Assembly: GCA_028598985.1 (NCBI GenBank)
Contig: JAQRMV010000011.1
Location: forward strand, 1-41,407
Source of the DNA: Gammaproteobacteria bacterium
GTDB taxonomy: Bacteria > Pseudomonadota > Gammaproteobacteria > Pseudomonadales > Balneatricaceae
Direction: 5' to 3'
DNA length: 41,407 nt
Shown: positions 8,293 through 16,206 of the stretch, in pieces
Layout: each line of letters opens with the position of its first letter
Position numbering within the stretch: position 1 is the first letter of the stretch
Made by a program: the position numbers and the translations under genes
The notes under the pieces: model-generated
Databases searched by the model: none
Told to the model about the DNA's origin: nothing
The model's input: the letters and a program-made list of their open reading frames with translations, nothing else

Positions 8293-9263
8293 ACGATATA
8301 TTTTTGACGGTATTGCTCACCTTGGATGCCACTATACGTGTGTCTACGCCCCTTATTTTTGCAGCTATGGCTGGCTTGTTTGCAGAGCGTTCTGGCGTAG
8401 TAGATATTGGTCTTGAAGGAAAAATGCTAGCGGGGGCTTTTGCTGCCGCGAGTGTGGCTTCAATTGTCGGTTCCCCGTGGGCTGGCTTGGGTATTGCCAT
8501 ACTTGTTTCTACCAGTTTGGCGATGTTGCATGGATTTGCCACCATTACCCACCGCGGCGATCAAATCGTCAGTGGTGTAGCAATTAACATTCTTGTGGCG
8601 GGCTTAACCATCATTCTTGGTTTGGCATGGTTCCACCAAGGTGGTTTAACGCCTGCGCTTAGTAATGAGTCTCGGTTTTTATCCATCACCTTGCCTTTTG
8701 TCGAACAGCTGGCATTGATTCCTGTATTAGGGCCCATTTACAAAGAACTGATTAGTGGCCATAACATATTGGTGTATTTAGCCTTTGTGGTGGTTCCCAT
8801 GGTTTGGTGGGTGGTTTATCGTACGCGGTTTGGCCTGCGCCTTCGAGCGGTTGGAGAAAACCCTAAAGCTGTAGATACGGCGGGTTTGTCGGTGATTAAA
8901 TTACGTTATAAGGCACTCATTGTAGGTGGTGTTTTATGTGGTATTGCTGGTGCTTATATTAGTACCGCACATAACGCGCAGTTCACAAGAGACATGACCG
9001 CAGGGCAGGGATATATTGCCTTGGCAGCGCTTATTTTTGGTAAATGGCGCCCACTAACGGTGATGCTGGCCTGTTTGTTGTTTGGTTTTTTAGATGCTGT
9101 GGCTGTGCGTTTACAGGGCGTGTCTATACCGGGTATTGGAGAGATTCCAGTACAATTTATTGAAGCCACGCCTTACTTGCTAACCGTTATTTTGTTGGCA
9201 GGTTTTATTGGCCGCGCCATACCCCCTAAAGCGGTAGGTACTGCCTACGTAAAAGAGCGATAG
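8289..9263 (+). CDS. Nucleoside ABC transporter permease, subunit 2
   Basis: Second inner-membrane permease, 324 residues and shorter than the first, as in the NupP/NupQ pair. Characteristic stretches are FAERSGVVDIGLEGKMLAGAF near the N terminus and the coupling region FGLRLRAVGENPKAVDTAG in the middle, with hydrophobic helices on both sides. It overlaps the first permease gene by four bases, and only two bases separate it from the cytidine deaminase gene. Together with the ATPase and BMP-family protein it completes a nucleoside importer. Exact nucleoside specificity cannot be read from the sequence. Confidence 0.9.
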   Translation: MNDIFLTVLLTLDATIRVSTPLIFAAMAGLFAERSGVVDIGLEGKMLAGAFAAASVASIVGSPWAGLGIAILVSTSLAMLHGFATITHRGDQIVSGVAINILVAGLTIILGLAWFHQGGLTPALSNESRFLSITLPFVEQLALIPVLGPIYKELISGHNILVYLAFVVVPMVWWVVYRTRFGLRLRAVGENPKAVDTAGLSVIKLRYKALIVGGVLCGIAGAYISTAHNAQFTRDMTAGQGYIALAALIFGKWRPLTVMLACLLFGFLDAVAVRLQGVSIPGIGEIPVQFIEATPYLLTVILLAGFIGRAIPPKAVGTAYVKER

Positions 9264-9265
9264 CG

Positions 9266-9673
9266 ATGACTGATGAAACAACCGAATTGGTATATGTTAG
9301 TGCGGTAAAACAGGCCATGGCCAAGGCCTACGCGCCGTATTCAAAGTACCCAGTAGGGGCTCTTATTGTTGCCGAAAACGGACACACCTTTGCCGGTTGT
9401 AACGTAGAAAATGCCAGCTATCCAGAAGGCCATTGTGCAGAAACTGCTGCCATTGCTGCCATGGTGTTGGCAGGTCACCAACGCATTCAAAAAATTTATA
9501 TTATGAGTCAAGATCAACAAGGAGCAACACCTTGTGGAGGCTGTCGTCAACGTATACGAGAGTTTGCAGGCAGTAGTACCCCTGTTATTTTGTGTTCACC
9601 AGCGGGTGTTCAACAACGTTTATCTGTTAGCGAATTATTGCCCCATGCATTTGGGCCGGAGTTTTTATCATGA
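9266..9673 (+). CDS. cdd: Cytidine deaminase (short, tetrameric type)
   Basis: Zinc enzyme that deaminates cytidine and deoxycytidine to uridine and deoxyuridine. It has 135 residues, the size of the tetrameric Bacillus/human enzyme and about half the dimeric E. coli protein. The zinc and catalytic motifs are present: CAETAA, with the zinc cysteine and catalytic glutamate, and PCGGCRQ, with the other two zinc cysteines. VENASYPEG upstream is the usual substrate-binding stretch. It sits two bases after the permease gene and overlaps the phosphorylase gene by four bases. In this operon it sends imported cytidine towards phosphorolysis. Confidence 0.95.
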   Translation: MTDETTELVYVSAVKQAMAKAYAPYSKYPVGALIVAENGHTFAGCNVENASYPEGHCAETAAIAAMVLAGHQRIQKIYIMSQDQQGATPCGGCRQRIREFAGSSTPVILCSPAGVQQRLSVSELLPHAFGPEFLS

Positions 9674-10485
9674 GTCAGGTAGACACCTGTTTAGCCGTTA
9701 TTGATCAAGCAGCAAACGGCTTTGTGCCACAAATAGGTATGGTGTTAGGTTCTGGCCTTGGCCCCTTTGCAGACCGAGTAGAGGCGGTGGCTAGTATTGG
9801 ATTTGATGACTTGCCTGGGTTCCCTCAAGCGGGGGTAGGAGGCCACGCCGGACGTTTAGTGTTAGGTCATGTAGGAGGTACCCGTGTAGCCGTATTACAA
9901 GGCCGTGCCCATTATTACGAACAGGGCAAGGCCGATGTAATGGCTGTTGCTATTCAAACTTTTAAGGCCATGGGTTGTGAAGCTTTAATCCTTACTAATG
10001 CAGCGGGCAGTATGGTAACTGAAGCTGGCCCAGGCAGCGTAATGCTGCTCACAGACCACATTAATATGACCGGCGTATCTCCCTTGTTTGGTGCGCAGGG
10101 TAATCAACGTTTTGTAGATATGACACAGGCCTATCACCATGGTATGAACGATGCTATGCGTAGTGCCGCTAAGGCCAACAAGGTCACCCTGCACGAGGGC
10201 GTTTATGCTTGGATGTGTGGCCCTCATTTTGAAACACCGGCAGAAATTCGTGCCCTTAAAATACTGGGCGCACAAGCGGTAGGCATGTCTACTGTACCTG
10301 AAGTTATTTTAGCCCGTCATCAAGGTTTGCCTTTATGTGCCTTGTCTATTGTGACCAACTACGCCGCGGGCATGAGCCCTACACCATTAAGCCACGAACA
10401 AACCATGGAATACGCCAAGATGGCGACGGATGCCGTAGAGCGGTTATTACACGCCTTCATCAAAGCTTTTGAGACACCGACGTGA
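9670..10485 (+). CDS. punA: Purine nucleoside phosphorylase, trimeric type
   Basis: Phosphorolyses purine (deoxy)nucleosides to the base and (deoxy)ribose-1-phosphate. It has 271 residues. Motifs follow the trimeric human/PunA class in order: GSGLGPFAD (phosphate loop), GRAHYYEQG, TNAAGSM, GPHFETPAEIR and MSTVPEVILARH. Asn in VTNYAAG, at the position of human N243, favours 6-oxopurine substrates (inosine, guanosine). Adenosine would then enter through the adenosine deaminase encoded at the end of the operon. This is not the hexameric DeoD type. The start overlaps cdd by four bases and the stop overlaps the GTG start of deoA. Confidence 0.92.
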   Translation: MSQVDTCLAVIDQAANGFVPQIGMVLGSGLGPFADRVEAVASIGFDDLPGFPQAGVGGHAGRLVLGHVGGTRVAVLQGRAHYYEQGKADVMAVAIQTFKAMGCEALILTNAAGSMVTEAGPGSVMLLTDHINMTGVSPLFGAQGNQRFVDMTQAYHHGMNDAMRSAAKANKVTLHEGVYAWMCGPHFETPAEIRALKILGAQAVGMSTVPEVILARHQGLPLCALSIVTNYAAGMSPTPLSHEQTMEYAKMATDAVERLLHAFIKAFETPT

Positions 10486-11816
10486 GCGCGGCCTTATTGC
10501 CTCAAGAGTTGATCCGTAAAAAACGTGACGGATTAGCCCTCACAGATGCCGAAATTACTTTCATAGTGCAAGGTATTACCAGTGGCCAGCTCAGTGATGC
10601 CCAACTAGGCGCTTTTGCCATGGCTGTGTTTCAGCGCGGCATGACAATGGCAGAGCGTGTCAGCCTAACGCAACAAATGATGTACTCAGGGCAGGTGCTT
10701 AGCTGGCAAGATATGGACCTCAATGGCCCGGTGGTGGATAAACACTCCACCGGTGGTGTGGGTGACAAAGTAAGCTTGATGCTGGGGCCTATTGTTGCTG
10801 CTTGTGGGGCCTATGTACCGATGATTTCTGGTCGAGGTTTAGGCCATACGGGTGGTACCCTTGATAAGTTTGACAGTATTCCGGGTTACAATGCCACACC
10901 AGATGAGGCTCAGTTTAAGGCTTTAGTGAAGCGCGTAGGTTGTGCGATTATTGGCCAGACGGCCCAACTAGCGCCAGCAGATCAGCGTTTTTATGCCACT
11001 CGTGACGTTACAGCGACTGTGGAATCTATTGATTTAATTACGGCATCCATCTTATCCAAAAAACTGGCAGCGGGTTTAGATGCCTTAGTGATGGATGTAA
11101 AAACGGGTAACGGTGCTTTTGCTGCGAAAATGAGTATGGCTCAAGAATTAAGCCAGAGTATTTCTCAGGTGGCCACAGGTGCAGGAGTGCCAACGCGGTG
11201 TTTGATTACCGATATGAACCAAGTGCTAGGCCATAGTGTGGGTAATGCTGTGGAAATGGCTGAGTGTATTGATTTTTTGGTTAACCCAGCTAAAGCAGAC
11301 GCTAGGTTGCTAGAAATAACCATTGAATTGGCGGCGCACATGTTGGACATTAGTGGTGCGGTTAATGGTTTGGATAGGGCGAGAGACCAAGCACTAACTG
11401 CGTTAAATCAAGGCTATGCAGCACAGGTATTTGCAGACATGGTAATAGGCCTTGGTGGGCCTGCAGATTTATTAGAAAAGCCGCAGCATTATTTGCCCCA
11501 GGCGCCAATGATAAAGCCTATCTTGGCCCAGATGCAAGGTTATGTGACCACCATTGACGTACGTGAAATTGGTTTGTCCATGGTAAGGCTTAAGGCGGGG
11601 CGCTCCAAAGCTGATGATGTCATCGATTATGCTGTAGGCCTTACCCAGGTGGTTAAAATAGGCGACTATGTAGAGGCAGGGCAGGCCTTAGCAGTAGCGC
11701 ATATACGCGATGAGAACCAATGGGATGAGCTTAATAAGGGTTTTCCAAATCTAATTGGCTTGGCACCAGAAGCAGTAAAGACCCATTCTTTAGTGAAAGA
11801 AATATACCCAGCCTAA
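10482..11816 (+). CDS. deoA: Thymidine phosphorylase
   Basis: Converts thymidine and deoxyuridine plus phosphate to the pyrimidine base and deoxyribose-1-phosphate. It has 444 residues; the E. coli enzyme is 440. The nucleoside phosphorylase family II signature is clear: DKHSTGGVGDKVSL, then SGRGLGHTGGTLDKFDSIPG, with catalytic-loop residues further on (ATRDVTATVES and SKKLAAGLDALVMDVKTGNGAF). Translation starts at GTG 10482 inside the overlap GTGA with the preceding stop. No ATG lies near, so the GTG start is secure. The product feeds DeoB and DeoC. Confidence 0.95.
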   Translation: MSAALLPQELIRKKRDGLALTDAEITFIVQGITSGQLSDAQLGAFAMAVFQRGMTMAERVSLTQQMMYSGQVLSWQDMDLNGPVVDKHSTGGVGDKVSLMLGPIVAACGAYVPMISGRGLGHTGGTLDKFDSIPGYNATPDEAQFKALVKRVGCAIIGQTAQLAPADQRFYATRDVTATVESIDLITASILSKKLAAGLDALVMDVKTGNGAFAAKMSMAQELSQSISQVATGAGVPTRCLITDMNQVLGHSVGNAVEMAECIDFLVNPAKADARLLEITIELAAHMLDISGAVNGLDRARDQALTALNQGYAAQVFADMVIGLGGPADLLEKPQHYLPQAPMIKPILAQMQGYVTTIDVREIGLSMVRLKAGRSKADDVIDYAVGLTQVVKIGDYVEAGQALAVAHIRDENQWDELNKGFPNLIGLAPEAVKTHSLVKEIYPA

Positions 11817-11846
11817 ATATTACCAATCAACATAAAGATCGATACC

Positions 11847-13076
11847 ATGAATAGAGCCATTATTATAATTTTAGATTCATTGGGCTTAGGCGCTAGCGCG
11901 GATGCCCCTAGGTATGGCGATCAAAATTCTGATACCTTTGGCCACATAGTGGAAGCTTGTGAAGCTGGCTTGGCTAACAACGCCCAGCGCCAAGGCCCTT
12001 TGAAAATTCCTAACCTTTTACGGTGGGGATTAGGTGCTGCTGCAGTGGGAAGCAGAAAGGAAGTATTGCCCCTGGCAACCCACACCCGTGTAGAAGGGGC
12101 TTATGGTCATGCCGTAGAAGTAAGTAGTGGCAAAGATACACCCAGTGGCCATTGGGAAATTTGTGGTTTACCTGTACCTTTTGAGTGGGGCACCTTCCCA
12201 CAGCAAGAAAACTGTTTTCCAGAACAGCTATTAAAAGACTTATTGTTTCTAGGTAATATACAAGGCACCTTAGCCAATAAGCATGGTTCTGGCACCGATG
12301 TGTTAGCGCAGTACGGTGAAGAACACCTACGCACTGGCTACCCTATTTGTTATACCTCTGCAGACTCTGTCTTTCAAATTGCAGCCCATGAAGACACCTT
12401 TGGCTTAGAGCGCTTATATGCCTTATGTGAAGTGGCTAAAAAATTAGTAGACCCTTTAAATGTAACGCGGGTTATTGCACGGCCCTTTAAAGGCACCTGT
12501 AATGCCGATTTTGAACGTACAGCCAACCGTAAAGACTTAACCACGCCGCCGATTGGTCCCACTTTATTGGATCATATTCAAGACCAGCAGGGTACGGTGG
12601 TATCGGTAGGAAAAATTGGTGACATATTTGCCCATAAAGGCGTGAGCTATACCGTAAAAGCGGCTAATAATATGAGCTTGGTTGATCAGTTATTAGCCCA
12701 AATGGACATTGTGAAAGAAGGGCTGTTGTTTGTTAACTTAGTGGATTTTGACAGTAAATATGGCCACCGCCGTAACGTGGCGGGTTATGCCAATGCCTTA
12801 GAAGAGTTTGATGCCAGGTTGCCAGAAATTGAAGCAAATCTAGGTCAGCAAGACTTGGTGTTGCTCAGTGCAGATCACGGTTGTGATCCAACATGGCCTG
12901 GTTCCGACCATACCCGTGAACATGTTCCCGTTGTATTTTACGGCCACCACTGTGGCGCACCGGTGCAAGCCTGCGACCTAGGTGAAAGAGCAACCTTTGC
13001 TGATATGGGGCAAACTGTGGCACAACATTTAAATCTAGTGCCTTTAGCTTATGGCACAGCCTGCGAATTAAATTAA
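11847..13076 (+). CDS. deoB: Phosphopentomutase
   Basis: Manganese-dependent mutase that interconverts (deoxy)ribose-1-phosphate and -5-phosphate, joining the phosphorylases to DeoC. It has 409 residues against 407 in E. coli. The alkaline-phosphatase superfamily metal motifs are present: IIILDSLGLGASADA at the N terminus, SSGKDTPSGHWEICG with the phospho-acceptor threonine, and SADHGCDPTWPGSDHTREHVP near the C terminus. It follows deoA after 30 bases with only a weak ribosome site (AAAGA), and precedes adenosine deaminase by 20 bases. Confidence 0.95.
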   Translation: MNRAIIIILDSLGLGASADAPRYGDQNSDTFGHIVEACEAGLANNAQRQGPLKIPNLLRWGLGAAAVGSRKEVLPLATHTRVEGAYGHAVEVSSGKDTPSGHWEICGLPVPFEWGTFPQQENCFPEQLLKDLLFLGNIQGTLANKHGSGTDVLAQYGEEHLRTGYPICYTSADSVFQIAAHEDTFGLERLYALCEVAKKLVDPLNVTRVIARPFKGTCNADFERTANRKDLTTPPIGPTLLDHIQDQQGTVVSVGKIGDIFAHKGVSYTVKAANNMSLVDQLLAQMDIVKEGLLFVNLVDFDSKYGHRRNVAGYANALEEFDARLPEIEANLGQQDLVLLSADHGCDPTWPGSDHTREHVPVVFYGHHCGAPVQACDLGERATFADMGQTVAQHLNLVPLAYGTACELN

Positions 13077-13096
13077 TTATATTAAACGAGTATTTC

Positions 13097-14095
13097 ATGT
13101 CTGAATCACTAGCAAGTCAAATCCAAAACCTGCCTAAAGTAGAGCTTCATAGCCACCTTGAAGGCTGCATACCTCCAGGTTTAGTGCGCACTATTGCGAA
13201 GCGTAATGGTATTACTTTAAAAGAAGGCTTATTCACCAAGGATGACACCTTTGCTTGGAACGACTTTGTTGAATTTTTACAGGCCTACGACGAAGCGAGT
13301 TTTTGTTTACGCAAAGCCCAAGACTACCGCGACATTATGTACACCTATATGGAGCAGTGCGCAGCAGAAGGGACTATTTATGCAGAAACCTTTATTTCTC
13401 CAGACCATGCTGCAGCAGTAGGAATGAGTTATGACGACATGCTGTCTGGTTGCGTTCAAGGTATTGATGATGCCCAGCGCGACTTTGGTATTGTTGGCCG
13501 TTTAATTGTGTCTTGTGTGCGTCACTTAGGTCCGGAGCAAGCTGTTGTCGTAGCACAGCAGCTGGTCGATAATTCTCATCCGTACATTGTAGGCTTTGGT
13601 ATGGGTGGTAATGAATCCATGTTTACCCAAGCAGATTTCGCGCCAGCATTTAACATTGCAGCAGCAGCGGGCTTTGCCTGTACTACTCACGCCGGTGAAG
13701 TATTGGGCCCAGAAAGTGTATGGGATGCTATCGACAACCTGCCAGTGACACGTATTGGTCATGGTGTGCGTAGTGTTGAAGACCCAGCCTTAATAACGGA
13801 GCTTGCTAAGCGTGGCATCGCCCTAGAAGTGTGCCCAGGTAGTAACATTGCGTTATCTGTTTACCCAAACCTTGCAAGTCACCCTCTAAACAAAATTTTA
13901 GAGGCCGGTATAAGTACCAGCCTTAACTCCGATGATGCACCGTTTTTTGCTACGACTGTAGGGTCTGAATACCAATCGGGCGCCAATGATTTTGGCTTAG
14001 ACTTGGAGCAATTGCGAAATATCTCACGCATGGCCATGCAAGCATCCTTTGCAGATGCTCACACCAAAGCGCGTTTGTTGGCTGTTATAGGTTAG
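13097..14095 (+). CDS. add: Adenosine deaminase
   Basis: Zinc amidohydrolase that turns adenosine and deoxyadenosine into inosine and deoxyinosine, supplying the 6-oxopurine-specific phosphorylase of this operon. It has 332 residues. Zinc ligands are visible as H18 and H20 in ELHSHLEG. HAGE (H198-E201) carries the catalytic glutamate, and SLNSDDAPFF holds D279 and D280. The stretches CPGSNIAL and IGHGVRSVEDPALI fit the proteobacterial adenosine deaminase group. An adenine deaminase of the same superfamily is the main alternative, but the nucleoside context argues for adenosine. Its stop codon overlaps the stop of the convergent XRE gene. Confidence 0.88.
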   Translation: MSESLASQIQNLPKVELHSHLEGCIPPGLVRTIAKRNGITLKEGLFTKDDTFAWNDFVEFLQAYDEASFCLRKAQDYRDIMYTYMEQCAAEGTIYAETFISPDHAAAVGMSYDDMLSGCVQGIDDAQRDFGIVGRLIVSCVRHLGPEQAVVVAQQLVDNSHPYIVGFGMGGNESMFTQADFAPAFNIAAAAGFACTTHAGEVLGPESVWDAIDNLPVTRIGHGVRSVEDPALITELAKRGIALEVCPGSNIALSVYPNLASHPLNKILEAGISTSLNSDDAPFFATTVGSEYQSGANDFGLDLEQLRNISRMAMQASFADAHTKARLLAVIG

Positions 14096-14478
14096 TGGTT
14101 TTCGTCAATATCTCTTTGCACCCTTCGTGTATGGCCACGAAGATCGGCAACGAGGGCCGATAGCTGATTTATTAATAGGTCGGCTTTATCTAGCTTCTGT
14201 TCTAATAATATAGTCTCATTGAGATCTGGAGTCGAGCTTTTGGCGGGCGACTCAGCACCTGCAATTAGCCACAAAACAGGCACGCTTAGGATGCCTGCGA
14301 GCTCTGTCAGCTTGTTGGCTCTAGGGCTTGTACGGCTAGATTCCCAGTTAGCTATGGTGCTTTTTTTAATACCCATGCGCAGGGCTAATTGTGCTTGCGT
14401 ATAACCGCTAGCCTCGCGAGCATTGATAATTCGTGTACTCAAAAAAAGTGCAGATGTGTCAGGTTGATTAGTAGACAT
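14092..14478 (-). CDS. XRE-family HTH regulator with C-terminal coiled coil
   Basis: A small DNA-binding protein with an N-terminal Cro/CI-type helix-turn-helix (AREASGYTQAQLALRMGIKKSTIANWESSR) and a C-terminal helix rich in Leu and charged residues (ETILLEQKLDKADLLINQLSALVADLR), probably a dimerising coiled coil. I chose the ATG at 14478 (128 residues), which has AAGAG just upstream. Longer starts reach back to a TTG at 14538. It lies 109 bases after paaK on the same strand, so it may be co-transcribed with paaK and act on the paa genes; its target is not shown by the sequence. Its stop (TAA) interlocks with the add stop (TAG) in the four bases TTAG at 14092-14095. Confidence 0.8.
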   Translation of the reverse strand: MSTNQPDTSALFLSTRIINAREASGYTQAQLALRMGIKKSTIANWESSRTSPRANKLTELAGILSVPVLWLIAGAESPAKSSTPDLNETILLEQKLDKADLLINQLSALVADLRGHTRRVQRDIDENH

Positions 14479-14587
14479 GAAATCTCTTAGGGGTTGTGAA
14501 TGAACCTCTACCATACGTGGCCCCATCGTTAAAATCAAAGGTACAGGTCAAACAAAGTGGTTTCAAGCTTTAGTGACAGCGCAGATA

Positions 14588-15895
14588 TTACTGGTTCCTA
14601 TGGTCGATCACCCGTTTAGCTTTGCCTTCAGAGCGGGGCAATGTGTTGGGTTCTTCAATGACGATAGATGTTGATATACCAATAAACGTTTTAATTTTAT
14701 GGCTCAACAATTTAATCAGTTGCTCATTGGTTGGTGTTGAATGCCCTGCTTCTAATTCAACCCTAACTCTTACTGTGTCCATGTTTCCTTGTTTGCCTAT
14801 TTCGATAAGATAATGAGGTGCAAGCCCTTCAATCCCGCAAATTTGCTCCTCAATTAGGCTTGGAAATACGTTAACACCACGAATAATAAGCATGTCGTCA
14901 CTGCGCCCAGTTATCTTGGCCATGCGGCGCATGGTTCTAGCCGAACCTGGCAGCAAGCGAGTAAGGTCTCGCGTGCGATAACGAATCATGGGCATGGCTT
15001 CTTTTGATAAGCTGGTAAATACAAGTTCACCTTCTTCGCCATCTGGTAATACTTCATTGGTTATGGGGTCGATTATTTCTGGGTAAAAATGGTCTTCCCA
15101 TATGGTTGGGCCGTCTTTGGTTTCAATACATTCTTGCGCTACGCCGGGCCCCATCATTTCTGATAAACCATAAATATCCACGGCATCGATTGCCATACGG
15201 TTTTCAATGTCGGTGCGCATGGCGTTAGTCCAAGGTTCTGCTCCAAAAATGCCGGTACGTAATGCTAGTTTTTGAGGATCAATGCCTTGGCGGTGAATTT
15301 CATCGGCAATATTTAACATATACGACGGTGTGACCATAATTAGGTCGGGTTCAAAATCATTAATTAATTGAACTTGTTTTTCCGTTTGGCCACCACCCAT
15401 AGGGATGACTGCGCAGCCTAATCGTTCGGCACCGTAATGTGCACCTAAGCCGCCAGTAAATAGGCCGTACCCGTAAGAAATAAGAATTTTGTCTTTGGCT
15501 CGTCCGCCTGCGGCATAGATTGAACGCGCTACCAAATTGGCCCAAGTGTCGATGTCATTTTGAGTATAACCCACCACTGTGGGTTTGCCAGTAGTGCCAC
15601 TTGATGCGTGAATGCGAACGATTTGTTCCATGGGTTTGCAGTACATGCCAAAAGGGTAATTGTCACGTAAGTCGGCTTTGGTAGTGAAGGGGAACTTGCT
15701 CAAATCTTCTAGAGTTTTTAAATCGTCTGGGTGAACGCCGGCATCATCAAACTTTTTCTTGTAGATGCTAGAGCTGTGGTAAGCATCGCTAAGGGTTTTT
15801 TTAAGGTTTTGTAATTGCGAATGACGTAGTTCGTCTACACTAGCCGTCTCAATGGCATCAAAGCCTATTTTGTCACTTGTCATCTTTCCTGCCAT
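14588..15895 (-). CDS. paaK: Phenylacetate-CoA ligase
   Basis: AMP-forming ligase that activates phenylacetate to phenylacetyl-CoA, the first step of the aerobic hybrid pathway. It is about 435 residues long (E. coli 437). The ATP-binding P-loop is HASSGTTGKPTVVGYT, the acyl-adenylate motif is DIYGLSEMMGPGVA, and the hinge is YRTRDLTRLLPG. The ATG at 15895 is chosen because GGAG stands six bases before it; a TTG at 15907 would lengthen the protein by four residues. It is transcribed away from paaZ. A predicted promoter and a perfect inverted repeat lie in the shared upstream region. The XRE regulator gene lies downstream on the same strand. Confidence 0.95.
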   Translation of the reverse strand: MAGKMTSDKIGFDAIETASVDELRHSQLQNLKKTLSDAYHSSSIYKKKFDDAGVHPDDLKTLEDLSKFPFTTKADLRDNYPFGMYCKPMEQIVRIHASSGTTGKPTVVGYTQNDIDTWANLVARSIYAAGGRAKDKILISYGYGLFTGGLGAHYGAERLGCAVIPMGGGQTEKQVQLINDFEPDLIMVTPSYMLNIADEIHRQGIDPQKLALRTGIFGAEPWTNAMRTDIENRMAIDAVDIYGLSEMMGPGVAQECIETKDGPTIWEDHFYPEIIDPITNEVLPDGEEGELVFTSLSKEAMPMIRYRTRDLTRLLPGSARTMRRMAKITGRSDDMLIIRGVNVFPSLIEEQICGIEGLAPHYLIEIGKQGNMDTVRVRVELEAGHSTPTNEQLIKLLSHKIKTFIGISTSIVIEEPNTLPRSEGKAKRVIDHRNQ

Positions 15896-15942
15896 GGGGC
15901 ACTCCAAAGTAGATATTGTTGATCATCTAAGTACGTAAATCG

Positions 15943-15972
15943 AATATACTACACTTTATTGACACTAATCAA
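15943..15972 (-). promoter_or_regulatory. Predicted paaK promoter
   Basis: On the minus strand a -35-like TTGATT (15972-15967) is followed after 18 bases by TATATT (15948-15943). The spacer and the -35 box lie inside the perfect palindrome 15950-15981, so a protein bound there would block this promoter. Confidence 0.5.
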
Positions 15973-15981
15973 TAAAGTGTA
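15950..15981. promoter_or_regulatory. Perfect 13-bp inverted repeat, candidate paa operator
   Basis: Arms TACACTTTATTGA (15950-15962) and TCAATAAAGTGTA (15969-15981) are exact reverse complements separated by six bases. The A/T-rich dyad overlaps the -35 and spacer of the predicted paaK promoter. It is the most perfect dyad seen between the two divergent paa units. PaaX, encoded downstream, or the XRE protein encoded next to paaK are the candidate binders; which one cannot be decided here. Confidence 0.65.
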
Positions 15982-16092
15982 TCGCAATGGATTTGGCAGC
16001 CTATAGATTGTTGGCTAATGGGTTTATTTATGCTGTTTTAGTGCCTGCATGGCGCTATTTTTGAGTGATGGGCTATATCATTCCAATTTAAC

Positions 16093-16131
16093 GATACGTA
16101 AATTTGACTTGGGTTAATTAAGATGTATCAT
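16093..16131 (+). promoter_or_regulatory. Predicted paaZ promoter with degenerate operator-like dyad
   Basis: TTGACT at 16104-16109 and TATCAT at 16126-16131 are 16 bases apart, each matching five of six consensus bases. The same stretch is bounded by GATAC (16093) and GTATC (ending 16129). Read on the minus strand, the right half is GATACATCTTAATT, which resembles the right arm of the perfect dyad near paaK (GATACACTTTATT). A second, weaker site for the same regulator is therefore possible. Confidence 0.45.
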
Positions 16132-16206
16132 TAGTGGTCATTAGAATTGTTTTTAAAGAGCTTGAGTTAAGGCCTTTAAGTCTGCTGGTTTATAGAGAAT
16201 TATGTA

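Larger units (their letters stand above)
15896..16206. other. Divergent paaK/paaZ regulatory region (311 bp)
   Basis: This gene-free stretch separates paaK (minus) from paaZ (plus). It holds a candidate promoter for each gene, a perfect 13-bp inverted repeat near paaK, and a related imperfect dyad overlapping the paaZ promoter. No open reading frame or RNA gene was recognised in the remaining sequence. Confidence 0.7.
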
